Shown: in pieces, positions 51,738 through 61,275 of the stretch
Layout of the letters: each line of letters begins with the position of its first letter
How positions within the stretch are numbered: position 1 is the stretch's first letter
From: Salegentibacter maritimus
GTDB lineage: Bacteria > Bacteroidota > Bacteroidia > Flavobacteriales > Flavobacteriaceae
DNA length: 64,000 nt
Direction of reading: 5' to 3'
Assembly: GCF_016236915.1 (NCBI RefSeq)
Contig: NZ_JAEHOK010000001.1
Coordinates: 248,001 to 312,000, forward strand
The notes under the pieces: generated by a model
Told to the model about the DNA's origin: nothing
The model's database searches: none
What the model saw: the letters and a program-made list of their open reading frames with translations, nothing else
Made by a program: the position numbers and the translations under genes

Positions 51738-53135
51738 ATGGATTATAGAATAGAGAAAGATACCATAGGTGAAGTAAAAGTACCCTCAGATAAACTTTGG
51801 GGTGCTCAAACCGAACGTTCCAGAAACAATTTTAAAATTGGGCCTGCCGGGAGTATGCCATTGGAAATAGTTTACGGCTTTGCTTACCTAAAAAAAGCCG
51901 CTGCATATACAAATAGCGAACTAGGTGTTTTACCTGAAGAAAAAAGAGATTTAATTGCCCAGGTATGCGACGAAATACTTCAAGGCAAACACGACGATCA
52001 GTTCCCATTGGTTATTTGGCAAACCGGTAGTGGAACTCAAAGTAATATGAATTTAAACGAGGTAATTGCCAATCGTGCCCACCAATTGGCAGGAAAAAAA
52101 CTTGGAGAAGGCGAAAAAACACTTCAGCCTAACGACGATGTAAACAAATCGCAATCTTCTAATGACACCTTTCCTACCGGAATGCATATTGCCGCGTATC
52201 AAAAAATTATAGCTGTAACACTTCCAGGTGTAAAACAATTACGTAATACACTTAAGAAAAAATCAGAAGAGTTTAAAGAGGTTGTTAAGATAGGTCGAAC
52301 CCATTTTATGGATGCCACTCCCCTTACCTTAGGACAAGAGTTTAGCGGTTACGTAGCCCAGTTGGATTACGGTATTAAAGCACTTGAAAATACCCTACCG
52401 CATTTGGCTGAATTAGCACTTGGTGGCACCGCTGTAGGAACCGGACTCAATACACCCGAAGGCTATTCTAAAAAGGTAGCTGAGTATATTGCCAAGTTCA
52501 CCGAACTTCCTTTTGTTTCTGCCGGAAATAAATTTGAAGCTCTTGCTGCCCACGATGCATTTGTTGAAACTCATGGTGCCTTAAAACAACTGGCCGTATC
52601 TTTAAACAAAATAGGAAATGATATTAGAATGCTTTCTTCAGGGCCTAGAAGTGGAATTGGAGAAATAAACATTCCTGCAAACGAACCCGGTTCATCTATT
52701 ATGCCCGGAAAAGTAAATCCAACCCAATGTGAAGCTTTAACAATGGTTTGCGCCCAGGTTATGGGTAACGATGTTGCCATTGGTGTTGGCGGAATGCAAG
52801 GCCAATTTGAATTGAACGTTTTTAAACCGGTAATGGCCGCTAACCTTTTACAAAGTGCAGAACTTATTGGTGATGCTTGTGCATCTTTTGATGTAAATTG
52901 CGCAAGTGGAATTGAAGCAAATACACCAAGAATCCAGGAGCATTTAAATAATTCTTTAATGTTGGTTACCGCTTTAAATACTAAAATTGGGTATTACAAA
53001 GCTGCAGAAATAGCCAATAAAGCTCATAAAGATGGAACCACGCTTAAAGAAGCTGCGGTAGCATTAGGCCATCTTACTGAAGAGCAATTTGATGAGTGGG
53101 TACAACCTAAAGACATGGTTGGAAATATAGAATAA
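51738..53135 (+). CDS. fumC: Class II fumarate hydratase
   Basis: FumC hydrates fumarate to malate in the TCA cycle. The 465-residue protein has the fumarase/aspartase core: [42 protein letters not shown], the [20 protein letters not shown] stretch, and the signature [16 protein letters not shown] with the catalytic flexible serine loop. Iron-free, heat-stable enzyme type. It is monocistronic, with its own promoter and terminator. Confidence 0.97.
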   Translation: MDYRIEKDTIGEVKVPSDKLWGAQTERSRNNFKIGPAGSMPLEIVYGFAYLKKAAAYTNSELGVLPEEKRDLIAQVCDEILQGKHDDQFPLVIWQTGSGTQSNMNLNEVIANRAHQLAGKKLGEGEKTLQPNDDVNKSQSSNDTFPTGMHIAAYQKIIAVTLPGVKQLRNTLKKKSEEFKEVVKIGRTHFMDATPLTLGQEFSGYVAQLDYGIKALENTLPHLAELALGGTAVGTGLNTPEGYSKKVAEYIAKFTELPFVSAGNKFEALAAHDAFVETHGALKQLAVSLNKIGNDIRMLSSGPRSGIGEINIPANEPGSSIMPGKVNPTQCEALTMVCAQVMGNDVAIGVGGMQGQFELNVFKPVMAANLLQSAELIGDACASFDVNCASGIEANTPRIQEHLNNSLMLVTALNTKIGYYKAAEIANKAHKDGTTLKEAAVALGHLTEEQFDEWVQPKDMVGNIE

Positions 53136-53158
53136 TTAATTCAAATTTCATAAAAACT

Positions 53159-53192
53159 AAAAAGCCTGTCTAAGAATTTTAGACAGGCTTTT
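53159..53192 (+). terminator. Terminator after fumC
   Basis: AAAAAGCCTGTCTAA pairs with TTAGACAGGCTTTT around a short loop, followed by a T-containing run. It lies 24 bases after the fumC stop. Confidence 0.88.
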
Positions 53193-53205
53193 CCTATTAA
53201 TATTA

Positions 53206-53310
53206 GTCATCCTGAATTTATTTCAGAGCCTGCCCCGATTATTTATCGGGTATCTAAGTTGTTGACATTCGAAGCACATTAGAAGCTGAACCAAGTTCAG
53301 CTATACGAAA
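53206..53310. repeat. Dispersed hairpin repeat, family B (full length)
   Basis: The copy runs GTCATCCTGAATTTATTTC then AGAGCCTGCCCCGATTATTT and ATCGGG, a short spacer, and TTAGAAGCTGAACCAAGTTC then AGCTATACGAAA. It is the clearest three-hairpin version in the window and lies between fumC and the convergent ccsBA gene. Confidence 0.85.
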
Positions 53311-53349
53311 AAAGAATTCAACAACTCTTCTCTAATTTAAACTCGAAAC

Positions 53350-56300
53350 TTATTTCGTTATATTCTTCTTACCTTTTTTGGCATAAAACTTTTGAAATCT
53401 CCAGTAAGACACAGCTCCCAATAATGCTACTATTGCAACGGCATAGTAAATAAATGTTGGAGTAATCACTTTATCCCCACTAGCATACGAGTGTAAACCG
53501 GCCAGGTAGAAATTCACTCCAAAATAAGTCATTAGAATACTGGCAAAGGCAACAATAGACATAAAATTAAAGAACCATCTGCTTCTAAGTCCGGGAACTA
53601 AACGCATATGAATCACGAAAGCATACACCATAATACTAATTAAAGCCCAGGTTTCTTTAGGATCCCAACCCCAATAACGTCCCCAGCTTTCATTGGCCCA
53701 CTGTCCCCCCAGGAAATTACCTATAGTTAGCATAACCAAACCTACGGTTAAGGCCATTTCAGTAATAATAGTTATCTCTTTAATATTAAGGTCCATTTTT
53801 TTCTTATTCCCCTCTGTGGTAAAAATCATTAACAATAATGCCACGGCACCTAGAATCATTCCCAGGGTGAAAGGACCATAACTTCCCACTATTACCGATA
53901 CGTGAATCATTAACCAATAAGAGTCCAAAACAGGCTGTAAATTGGCAATAGAAGGATCCATCCAGTTCCAGTGCGCAATCATTAAAATCATAGAAGTTAC
54001 AAATGCTGTAGAAGCAATAGTTAAACTACTCTTTCTTCCAAATGCTAAACCAAAAAACATGGTAGCCCAGGCAACATAAATCATAGACTCATAAGCATCA
54101 CTCCAGGGAGCGTGCCCCGAAATATACCACCTGGCAATTAAACCTAAGGTATGTATTACAAACAGAACTATAATTACACCGCCACTTATCTTAACCAGCC
54201 ATTCTGTAATCTTGTTGTCTTTAAAGATTCGAACAATAACTATTACCAGCATAAATAGCCCTGCAACCATATACATCCAGAAAAGATTTCTAAAAACATC
54301 GTATTTATTGTAAAGGATTTCGGCGTTTATCCTGTCTTTTGATGGCATTACCTCCTCTCCAAATTTCTTTTGAAAGCCTTTAATGCTTTCAAGGTATTGA
54401 TTAGCTTTGCTATAATCCCCGGTTTCACTTGCATCGGAAAGGGCTGTCATATATAACGGTAGAATTTGTTTGGTATAAACAGAATCCATCCCCTTAAATA
54501 CCACACCTTCATCCTCCAATTCAGGATAGGAAACCCATTTGTTGTTCTCATGTCCCGGAATTGGGAAAATTCGAAGTATTTTTCCCTGTAGAGCCCTGTA
54601 TAATAAGTTTACCTTTTTATCGGTATTAATAAAATCTTTTTCAAATTTATTGGGTACTGCAGCTTTATAAGCCTTCTCCAACATTGGAGAAAGTTTATAG
54701 TTCCCCATTTCATCAAAAAAATTACTAAGGGTTAAGTATTTTTTACCTTCTTCTACGTCCAAAATGTGATGTAAACTATCATTATGCTTTTCAACATAAA
54801 TGATAGGTACATTGTACCAAATCATTGGATTTTGGGTTAATGATACCAATACCTGGTCTGAACTTAAGCCTTCGTATTCATCAGATTTACTTAATTTTCT
54901 AAGTAATTCAGAAGAATAAGTATTAGCCGGTTTCATCCTACCACCTGCATCCTGAATAACCAAACGGCCAAATTCTGCTGCATGTTCTTTACTAATAGCA
55001 TTGGCCTTAAGAATAGAGTCTACTTCTCTCTTTGCCGATTCAGCATGTTGATGGCTATCATTTGGAGCCTGGGCAAACATAGAACCTGCCAGCATAAAGA
55101 AAGCCAGCACTGTGGTTAACTTGCTCTTTTTACTTTTTACTTTTTCCAACATTTCTTTCAGCTTTCCAAATCTTGACCCCCTATCAAACAGAATAAGCAT
55201 AAGGCCTATATAAAGTAGCGTATAGCCAATATACGTTACCCAGGTTCCCCAAAAATCATGATTTACAGAAAGTACTGTTCCGCTCTCATCTGGCATAAAA
55301 CTAGCCTGGAAAAACCTAAAACCTTTATGGTCTAACACGTGGTTCATATAAATTTCATACGGCACATTTTCCTTTCCTTCTTCAACTATTTCCACTTTAC
55401 TTTTAAAAGAGGAATAGCTATTTTCGGTACCCGGATATTTATCAGCAATAAAATCATTGAGTTTTAATGCAAAAGGAAGTTCAATTTCCTTACTACCGTA
55501 ATTTAGGTAAAACTCGAGACCTGCCAGTTCTACTTTATGAGGCTCACTGGGAATTCCCTGGCCACCCATTATAGTTACTGTTTCAGACTCCCCTTGTGAA
55601 GAAACCTTCACTGTTAAGGCATCAGACTGGCCATCTGTTTTTTCTGGTGTTTTAACAATATCATATTTCCCTTTAATTACGGGCTCGGGTATTACAAATT
55701 GCATAGCACCAATATTATAAAGCGAACGCAACATTAAAGTTTGGGTAGAATCCTGCAACAAATTTCCTCGCTCCTGGTCGGCCATTCGCATATAATCACC
55801 TTCAAAAGGTGAGTTTATGGTATATTTACCTGTTTCTTCATCATATTGTATATTAATAGCGCCATCTGTAGGTTTATTTAAGGCAAATAATACATTATGA
55901 ACATTTTGTACCTCCCCTTCTTTTAAGTAGTGATCGTGACGTCCACCACCACCAGATTCAACCAGTTTAAGGTAAACATCGCCATCTCCAGTAGGAACCA
56001 ACTCTTCCTTAGCACCATAAATAAAATTAGTTGCCTCTATAGTAACCGGCTGCCCGTTATAATCGGTATTCAACACATATTCATTCTCTGTTTCCGGAGC
56101 AAAAAGCACCGGTTCTTCCAAAACCCTTCTGCGAGGCTCTCCATCTATTTCGCCGTCTATAAAAGCGCTAAAATAGGTTTTTTGAGAAAGCATAATGTTA
56201 GTGGTTTCCCCTTCTTTAATAGGCATTATCCCCTCATAACTAATATAGCGGGTTATAAAAGCCCCAACTAAAATTAATATAAAAGACAAGTGCAGTAAGA

Positions 56301-56538
56301 GGGAAGACCATTTTTCACGTTTATGAAGATTATAACGTTTAATATTACCTATAAAATTAATCACAAAAAACAGCATAATACCTTCAAACCACCAGGTGTT
56401 ATAAATTAACACTCTTGCCGTTTCTATACTATACCAACTTTCTATAAATGTTCCGAACGCCATGGCCACTGAAAAGACCACAAACAAAACTGCCATGATA
56501 CGGGTAGAAAATATGACAGAGGCTATTTTATTTTGCAT
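53350..56538 (-). CDS. ccsBA: Cytochrome c biogenesis fusion protein CcsBA (ResB-CcsA)
   Basis: The 1062-residue protein joins two parts of the system II cytochrome c maturation machine, which moves and ligates heme to apocytochrome c. The N-terminal ~490 residues look like CcsB/ResB: four membrane segments and a large periplasmic domain. The C-terminal part is CcsA, with the tryptophan-rich heme motif WANESWGRYWGWDPKETWALI and conserved histidines in membrane segments. Between them, around residues 470-500, a hydrophobic signal-like stretch (TVLAFFMLAGSMFAQ) marks the join. Confidence 0.95.
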   Translation of the reverse strand: MQNKIASVIFSTRIMAVLFVVFSVAMAFGTFIESWYSIETARVLIYNTWWFEGIMLFFVINFIGNIKRYNLHKREKWSSLLLHLSFILILVGAFITRYISYEGIMPIKEGETTNIMLSQKTYFSAFIDGEIDGEPRRRVLEEPVLFAPETENEYVLNTDYNGQPVTIEATNFIYGAKEELVPTGDGDVYLKLVESGGGGRHDHYLKEGEVQNVHNVLFALNKPTDGAINIQYDEETGKYTINSPFEGDYMRMADQERGNLLQDSTQTLMLRSLYNIGAMQFVIPEPVIKGKYDIVKTPEKTDGQSDALTVKVSSQGESETVTIMGGQGIPSEPHKVELAGLEFYLNYGSKEIELPFALKLNDFIADKYPGTENSYSSFKSKVEIVEEGKENVPYEIYMNHVLDHKGFRFFQASFMPDESGTVLSVNHDFWGTWVTYIGYTLLYIGLMLILFDRGSRFGKLKEMLEKVKSKKSKLTTVLAFFMLAGSMFAQAPNDSHQHAESAKREVDSILKANAISKEHAAEFGRLVIQDAGGRMKPANTYSSELLRKLSKSDEYEGLSSDQVLVSLTQNPMIWYNVPIIYVEKHNDSLHHILDVEEGKKYLTLSNFFDEMGNYKLSPMLEKAYKAAVPNKFEKDFINTDKKVNLLYRALQGKILRIFPIPGHENNKWVSYPELEDEGVVFKGMDSVYTKQILPLYMTALSDASETGDYSKANQYLESIKGFQKKFGEEVMPSKDRINAEILYNKYDVFRNLFWMYMVAGLFMLVIVIVRIFKDNKITEWLVKISGGVIIVLFVIHTLGLIARWYISGHAPWSDAYESMIYVAWATMFFGLAFGRKSSLTIASTAFVTSMILMIAHWNWMDPSIANLQPVLDSYWLMIHVSVIVGSYGPFTLGMILGAVALLLMIFTTEGNKKKMDLNIKEITIITEMALTVGLVMLTIGNFLGGQWANESWGRYWGWDPKETWALISIMVYAFVIHMRLVPGLRSRWFFNFMSIVAFASILMTYFGVNFYLAGLHSYASGDKVITPTFIYYAVAIVALLGAVSYWRFQKFYAKKGKKNITK

Positions 56539-56559
56539 GAAGTAGCTATTTTAAGCCTG

Positions 56560-56567
56560 CAAATTTA
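56560..56567 (-). promoter_or_regulatory. Candidate -7 box for ccsBA
   Basis: TAAATTTG on the minus strand matches TAnnTTTG and lies 22 bases upstream of the ccsBA ATG. Confidence 0.5.
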
Positions 56568-56660
56568 GGGATTTTTAATGGTTTGCATAAGGAAAAACAA
56601 AGACATTTCCCGACACAAATGTTAATTTTATTGCCTGATTATTTTTAATAATTTAGCCGA

Positions 56661-57422
56661 ATGTTAGAAGTTGTCATTTTAGGAACCGGGAATGTTGCAT
56701 CTCATCTATTCAAAGCTTTTTCTGAAAAAGAAAATATAGATGTTATACAGGTATATAACCATAATAAAGAGAGCCTAAAAAGCTTCTCCAATCTTACAAA
56801 TACTACCACAAATATCCAGCAATTAAAAAAGGCAGATTTTTACTTTATAGCTATAAAAGATGATGTTATTCCCGAAATTGCCCGGCAATTAAGCAAATAC
56901 AAAGGCATTATTTTACACACCTCGGGAGCCGTAGGTATAGATATGTTAAAACATACAGCTAACTATGGCGTTTTTTATCCTTTGCAAAGCTTTTCCAGGA
57001 ATACGACTATAGATTTCACTGAAATTCCAATTTGCATAGAAGCAAATTCCGCAGAAAACCTGGAAAAAATAAAGACTCTAGCTCTTACAATCTCAAAAGA
57101 TGTACGTGAAGTTAATTCTGAACAGCGAAAAGCTTTACACGTGGCCGCAGTTTTCGTAAACAACTTTAGCAATCATCTATATGCTATTGGAGCTGAAATT
57201 TGTGATAAGCACGCTATAGACTTTAGCATTTTAAAGCCACTTATTAGCGAAACGGCTTCAAAAATTCAAACTTTATCGCCTTACGAAGCCCAAACCGGTC
57301 CTGCACTAAGAAATGATCATAAAACAATAGAAACACATTTAGCAATTTTATCTAATAAACACAAAAACCTATACAGGGAAATAACCCAATCTATTCAAGA
57401 TTTACATGGAAAAGAACTATAA
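56661..57422 (+). CDS. Rossmann-fold and DUF2520 domain protein
   Basis: The 253-residue protein has an N-terminal Rossmann loop VVILGTGNVASHLFKAF, followed by FYFIAIKDDVIPEIAR and ILHTSGAVGIDMLK, and a C-terminal DUF2520 helical domain with LHVAAVFVNNFSNHLYAIG and GPALRNDHKTIETH. It resembles the ketopantoate/pyrroline reductase superfamily. The substrate is unknown. It is first in a tightly packed operon with kdsC, an SMR exporter, a UbiA-type prenyltransferase and maf, overlapping kdsC by 17 bases. Confidence 0.88.
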   Translation: MLEVVILGTGNVASHLFKAFSEKENIDVIQVYNHNKESLKSFSNLTNTTTNIQQLKKADFYFIAIKDDVIPEIARQLSKYKGIILHTSGAVGIDMLKHTANYGVFYPLQSFSRNTTIDFTEIPICIEANSAENLEKIKTLALTISKDVREVNSEQRKALHVAAVFVNNFSNHLYAIGAEICDKHAIDFSILKPLISETASKIQTLSPYEAQTGPALRNDHKTIETHLAILSNKHKNLYREITQSIQDLHGKEL

Positions 57423-57918
57423 AGAATATCTAAATCACATCAACACTTTTGTATTTGATGTAGACGGCGTGTTAACCAATGGAAGCATTCAGGTTAGTAC
57501 TGGCGGAGAACTACTGCGCACTATGAACATTAAAGATGGTTATGCACTTAAAGCTGCAAAAAATGCCGGCTATACGGTTTGTATTATTTCTGGCGGCAAA
57601 AATGAAGGAGTAAGAAAAAGGCTAAGAGACCTTGGAATAAATGATATTTATTTGGGTATTCACGATAAAGTGGAACAAATGGATGAATTCTTTGATATTT
57701 ATAATATAAATGCCGAAAACGTACTCTATATGGGAGACGACATCCCAGACTATTACCCTATGAAACTTGTTGGCCTGCCTTGTTGCCCGCAAGATGCAGT
57801 GGCAGAAGTTAAAGAAATCTCCAGATATGTTTCTCATAAAAAGGGAGGTAAAGGTTGCGTTCGCGATGTGATAGAACAAGTAATGAAAGTTCAGGGTAAA
57901 TGGATTGACAAAGCATAA
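57406..57918 (+). CDS. kdsC: 3-deoxy-D-manno-octulosonate 8-phosphate phosphatase KdsC
   Basis: KdsC dephosphorylates Kdo-8-phosphate, needed for the LPS inner core. It is a small HAD hydrolase without a cap: FDVDGVLTNGSIQVS (D18 nucleophile, D20), IISGGKN, GDDIPDYYPMKLVGL, and the C-terminal KGGKGCVRDVIEQVMK. Length 170 residues is typical. It overlaps the preceding gene by 17 bases and shares its last base with the next start. Confidence 0.92.
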   Translation: MEKNYKEYLNHINTFVFDVDGVLTNGSIQVSTGGELLRTMNIKDGYALKAAKNAGYTVCIISGGKNEGVRKRLRDLGINDIYLGIHDKVEQMDEFFDIYNINAENVLYMGDDIPDYYPMKLVGLPCCPQDAVAEVKEISRYVSHKKGGKGCVRDVIEQVMKVQGKWIDKA

Positions 57919-58244
57919 TGAACTGGGTTTTATTAATTCTCGCCGGACTTTTTGAGGTAGGCTTTGCCTTTTGCCTGGGAAAAACAAAGCTTACCACCGG
58001 TTACAACTCTAATCTTTGGTTTGCAGGTTTTTTAATATCCCTAAGCATCAGTATGTTTTTGCTCTATAAAGCTACCCAAACACTACCCATTGGCACTGCC
58101 TATGCAGTATGGACAGGTATAGGTGCCGTTGGCACTGTTTTACTTGGGATTTTTATATTTAAAGAACCTGCCAACTTTTGGCGTATTTTCTTTCTAAGTA
58201 CGCTAATAATTTCAATTGTAGGTTTAAAGTTTGTTTCTGAATAA
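57918..58244 (+). CDS. SMR-family exporter, Gdx/SugE (guanidinium) type
   Basis: The 108-residue protein has four membrane helices. E13 in AGLFEVGFAF is the essential coupling glutamate. The stretch LPIGTAYAVWTGIGAVGTVLLGIFIFKEP matches the Gdx (SugE) subgroup that exports guanidinium rather than broad-drug EmrE. A tryptophan often found after E13 is replaced by F16. Proteins of this kind work as dimers. It starts on the last base of the kdsC stop (TAATG), so its insertion between kdsC and the prenyltransferase gene is seamless. Confidence 0.85.
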   Translation: MNWVLLILAGLFEVGFAFCLGKTKLTTGYNSNLWFAGFLISLSISMFLLYKATQTLPIGTAYAVWTGIGAVGTVLLGIFIFKEPANFWRIFFLSTLIISIVGLKFVSE

Positions 58245-58252
58245 TCTAATAT

Positions 58253-59164
58253 ATGATCGCCTATTTAAAGCTGGTAAGATGGCCTAACCTTATTTTTATA
58301 TGCCTCACCCTGCTCCTTATAAAGTTTTCGTTTTTTGAGGGCTTTGGTGCTACTATTACACTAAATGCGTTTGGCTATTCGCTTTTAACCCTGGCCACCG
58401 TTTGTATTGCGGCCTCGGGCTATGTGATTAATGATATTTATGATATCCAGGCCGATAAAGTCAATAAACCCAAAAAACTAATTGTTGGAAATAAGATTTC
58501 AGAAAAAAAAGCGAACAACCTATTTATAATTTTAAATATTATTGGCGTTGGGTTGGGCTTTTATCTGGCAAACCTGCTTGAAAAACCCGGTTTTGTAGCC
58601 ATATTCATTTTTTCTTCGGCGCTTCTCTATTTATATGCGAGTTATCTAAAACAAATTCCTTTTTTAGGAAATATTATCATTAGTTTTCTGGTAGCTTTCG
58701 TAGTGCTATTGCCCGCTATTTTTGATCTTTTTCCGGCAATTTCCCCTCAAAACAAGCAAATACAATCCTTATTGTTTTCTATTCTAATAGATTACGCAGT
58801 ATTCGCCTTTTTACTGAATTTATTACGGGAAATGGTAAAAGACCAGGAAGATATTAAAGGAGATCATAATGCCGGTATACAAACACTCCCTATTATTTTA
58901 GGACATAAGCGCACCAATAAGATAATTTTTGCACTTGGCATCCTACCAGTAGTTGCCATTATATATTATATCTATAATTATCTTTTTGAAAATACTTTTC
59001 TGGTAATCTACACCTTAACCTTTATCCTGGCGCCCCTACTCTATTTTCAGGTGCGTATTTGGGAGGCGAAAAAAAAGAGTGATTACTCTCACTTGAGCTT
59101 AGTATTAAAAATTATTTTATTTTTCGGACTTATTTCTATCGGTTTTCATCAATTTTTACGTTAA
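58253..59164 (+). CDS. UbiA-family prenyltransferase
   Basis: The 303-residue polytopic membrane protein contains two aspartate-rich motifs for prenyl diphosphate: NDIYDIQADKVNKPKK (about 60-75) and REMVKDQEDIKGDHNAG (about 193-209). Annotations in relatives as geranylgeranylglycerol-phosphate transferase or similar are common; quinone or heme prenylation cannot be excluded. It lies between the SMR gene and maf, 8 bases from each. Confidence 0.85.
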   Translation: MIAYLKLVRWPNLIFICLTLLLIKFSFFEGFGATITLNAFGYSLLTLATVCIAASGYVINDIYDIQADKVNKPKKLIVGNKISEKKANNLFIILNIIGVGLGFYLANLLEKPGFVAIFIFSSALLYLYASYLKQIPFLGNIIISFLVAFVVLLPAIFDLFPAISPQNKQIQSLLFSILIDYAVFAFLLNLLREMVKDQEDIKGDHNAGIQTLPIILGHKRTNKIIFALGILPVVAIIYYIYNYLFENTFLVIYTLTFILAPLLYFQVRIWEAKKKSDYSHLSLVLKIILFFGLISIGFHQFLR

Positions 59165-59171
59165 TCCTATT

Positions 59172-59756
59172 ATGTTAAAAGAACTTTTAAAAAATAAAGA
59201 AATAATTCTTGCTTCGGGCTCACCAAGACGCCATCAATTCTTTAAAGATCTTGACATCCCTTTCAAAATAGATGTAAGACCGGTAAAAGAAGTTCATCCA
59301 GAATATCTTCAAAAGGAAGAAATAACCGATTTCCTCGCTCAATTAAAAGCCGAAGCTTTTCAGAAAGAATTAAAAAAAGACCAAATTTTAATTACAAGCG
59401 ATACTATTGTTTACAATGATAGAAAGGCAATGGGAAAACCTTCTTCCGCACCTGAAGCTAAAGAAATGCTTAGATCTCTTTCAGGTAAAAGCCATAGCGT
59501 TTTCACTTCGGTTTGCTTTACTACATATAAGCATCAATCTACCGTAAATTGCGAAACCAAAGTAAGCTTTAAAGAGCTTACGCCCGGGGAAATTGATTAT
59601 TACGTAAAAAATTTTAAACCTTTTGATAAAGCAGGAGGCTATGCCATACAGGAATGGATTGGACTTATAGGAATCACTAAACTGGAAGGAAGTTATTTTA
59701 ACGTGGTAGGCCTACCCACACACCTGGTATACCAGGAGTTACTAGATCTAGCTTAA
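59172..59756 (+). CDS. maf: Maf-family nucleotide pyrophosphatase
   Basis: The 194-residue protein carries the Maf signature LASGSPRRHQF (13-23), ITSDTIVYNDRKAMGKP, and KAGGYAIQEW. Maf proteins hydrolyse dTTP, UTP or modified nucleotides to prevent their incorporation and arrest division. It ends the operon that starts at 56661; no terminator is obvious before the convergent ferredoxin gene. Confidence 0.93.
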   Translation: MLKELLKNKEIILASGSPRRHQFFKDLDIPFKIDVRPVKEVHPEYLQKEEITDFLAQLKAEAFQKELKKDQILITSDTIVYNDRKAMGKPSSAPEAKEMLRSLSGKSHSVFTSVCFTTYKHQSTVNCETKVSFKELTPGEIDYYVKNFKPFDKAGGYAIQEWIGLIGITKLEGSYFNVVGLPTHLVYQELLDLA

Positions 59757-59809
59757 GGTATTTGTTGTTCTGGTTCTACAGCAAAAGTTTATAAAAGTCA
59801 ACCCAAATT

Positions 59810-60040
59810 TTAAATAGCTTTTACCTTGATAATTTTAACCGGACAGGCATTTGCTGCCGCTTCAGCCGGTGCCAGGATACTATAATCTGGAGATTTAAGG
59901 GTATGAAAACCTTTATTATCTTTAGCTTTTAGCAAAACCGATTTCCCATCTTTTTTAGACATCTGAAATTGTGCAGGGGCAAGCTCTACACAATAATTAC
60001 ATCCAATACATTTATTGCGCTGTAGCGTTACTACCACCAT
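59810..60040 (-). CDS. Small 4Fe-4S ferredoxin
   Basis: The 76-residue protein has C11, C14 and C17 in NKCIGCNYCVELAP and C66 in NACPVKI, ligands for a single [4Fe-4S] cluster. Its ATG shares a base with the stop codon of the U32 peptidase-like gene, so the pair is translationally coupled. It is likely an electron carrier for that protein or its partners. Confidence 0.88.
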   Translation of the reverse strand: MVVVTLQRNKCIGCNYCVELAPAQFQMSKKDGKSVLLKAKDNKGFHTLKSPDYSILAPAEAAANACPVKIIKVKAI

Positions 60041-61275
60041 TAAGCTTCTACTATTTTATAAAGTTTATCTGAAAGCCTTACCCTAAAAGGCAGTTTTATT
60101 GTACAAGAATCTCCTTTTATGGCTTTTTCCACACTGGTTTCATCTACAAATAACTCTTTCAAATCAATTTCTTTGGCTCCTGTACTGGGGCCGGTAATTA
60201 ATAGCTTATCGCCTTTTTTGATATCGTAAGCTTCTATTTTAAATTCAGCCACTTCCGCTTTAGGGAAGTAATGCACACCTTTGCCCACATAAATTTTTTT
60301 CTGGGTGGCCTGAGATCCCGAGGTATTGTTCCATTCTCCAAGTTTTTGCCCTAAATAATAACCACTCCAAAAACCACGATTATAAACCGTGGCCAACTTC
60401 TTCATCCAAATTTCAACCTTTTCAGAAGTAAATGTATCTTCATATAGCGCATCTAAAGCTTCTCTATACACCCTGGTTACGGTAGCTACATATTCAGGTG
60501 CACGACCACGTCCTTCAATTTTTAAGATATTTATACCGGCACCCATTACCTGGTCCAGAAAATCTAAAGTACAAAGATCTTTTGGAGACATCATATATTC
60601 ATTATCTACCTCAATCTCAAAACCGGTTTCCTGGTCTATAACTGTATATTTCTTTCGGCAATTCTGTTTACAAGCACCCCTATTCGCAGAAGAATTATGT
60701 GAATGAAGGCTTAAATAGCATTTTCCTGAAACCGCCATACATAAGGCACCGTGGCCAAAAACCTCTATCTTCACCAATTCGCCTGAAGGGCCTTTTATTT
60801 GTTCTTTTTGAATCTGTTCTGTGATCTTTTTAACCTGCCTTAAACTTAACTCCCGGGAAAGCACCATAGTTTCGGCAAAAAGACTGTAGAATTTCACCGT
60901 TTCAATATTGGTAATATTAAGTTGTGTAGAAATGTGTACTGCTATTCCCTGCTCTCTTGCAGAAGCAATTACCGCCTGATCGGAGGCAATAACAGCCGTT
61001 ACCCCGGCATCTTTTGCCTGCCTTAAAAGACTTTTAATAAGCGATAAGTCGTGATCGTAGATAATAGTGTTAAGGGTAAGATAGGTGCGTACATTTTTAG
61101 CACTACATCTTTTAGTAATTTCAGGTAAATCTTCCATCGTAAAATTCACAGAAGCCCTGGCCCTCATATTAAGCTGGTCTATTCCAAAATAAACTGAATC
61201 TGCGCCATTATCCAAAGCCGCCTGCAGAGATTCAAAATTTCCCGCTGGGGCCATTAGTTCCATCTTTGTCTTCAT
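60040..61275 (-). CDS. U32 peptidase-family protein (TrhP/YegQ-type)
   Basis: The 411-residue protein begins MELMAPAGNFESLQAALDNGADSVYFG, typical of the family. The Cys-rich motif ALCMAVSGKCYLSLHSHNSSANRGACKQNCR provides the cysteines of an iron-sulfur cluster. E. coli TrhP acts in tRNA uridine-34 hydroxylation, and related proteins work in ubiquinone hydroxylation. The following ferredoxin gene fits an electron-dependent hydroxylation. It is not a confirmed protease. Confidence 0.88.
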   Translation of the reverse strand: MKTKMELMAPAGNFESLQAALDNGADSVYFGIDQLNMRARASVNFTMEDLPEITKRCSAKNVRTYLTLNTIIYDHDLSLIKSLLRQAKDAGVTAVIASDQAVIASAREQGIAVHISTQLNITNIETVKFYSLFAETMVLSRELSLRQVKKITEQIQKEQIKGPSGELVKIEVFGHGALCMAVSGKCYLSLHSHNSSANRGACKQNCRKKYTVIDQETGFEIEVDNEYMMSPKDLCTLDFLDQVMGAGINILKIEGRGRAPEYVATVTRVYREALDALYEDTFTSEKVEIWMKKLATVYNRGFWSGYYLGQKLGEWNNTSGSQATQKKIYVGKGVHYFPKAEVAEFKIEAYDIKKGDKLLITGPSTGAKEIDLKELFVDETSVEKAIKGDSCTIKLPFRVRLSDKLYKIVEA

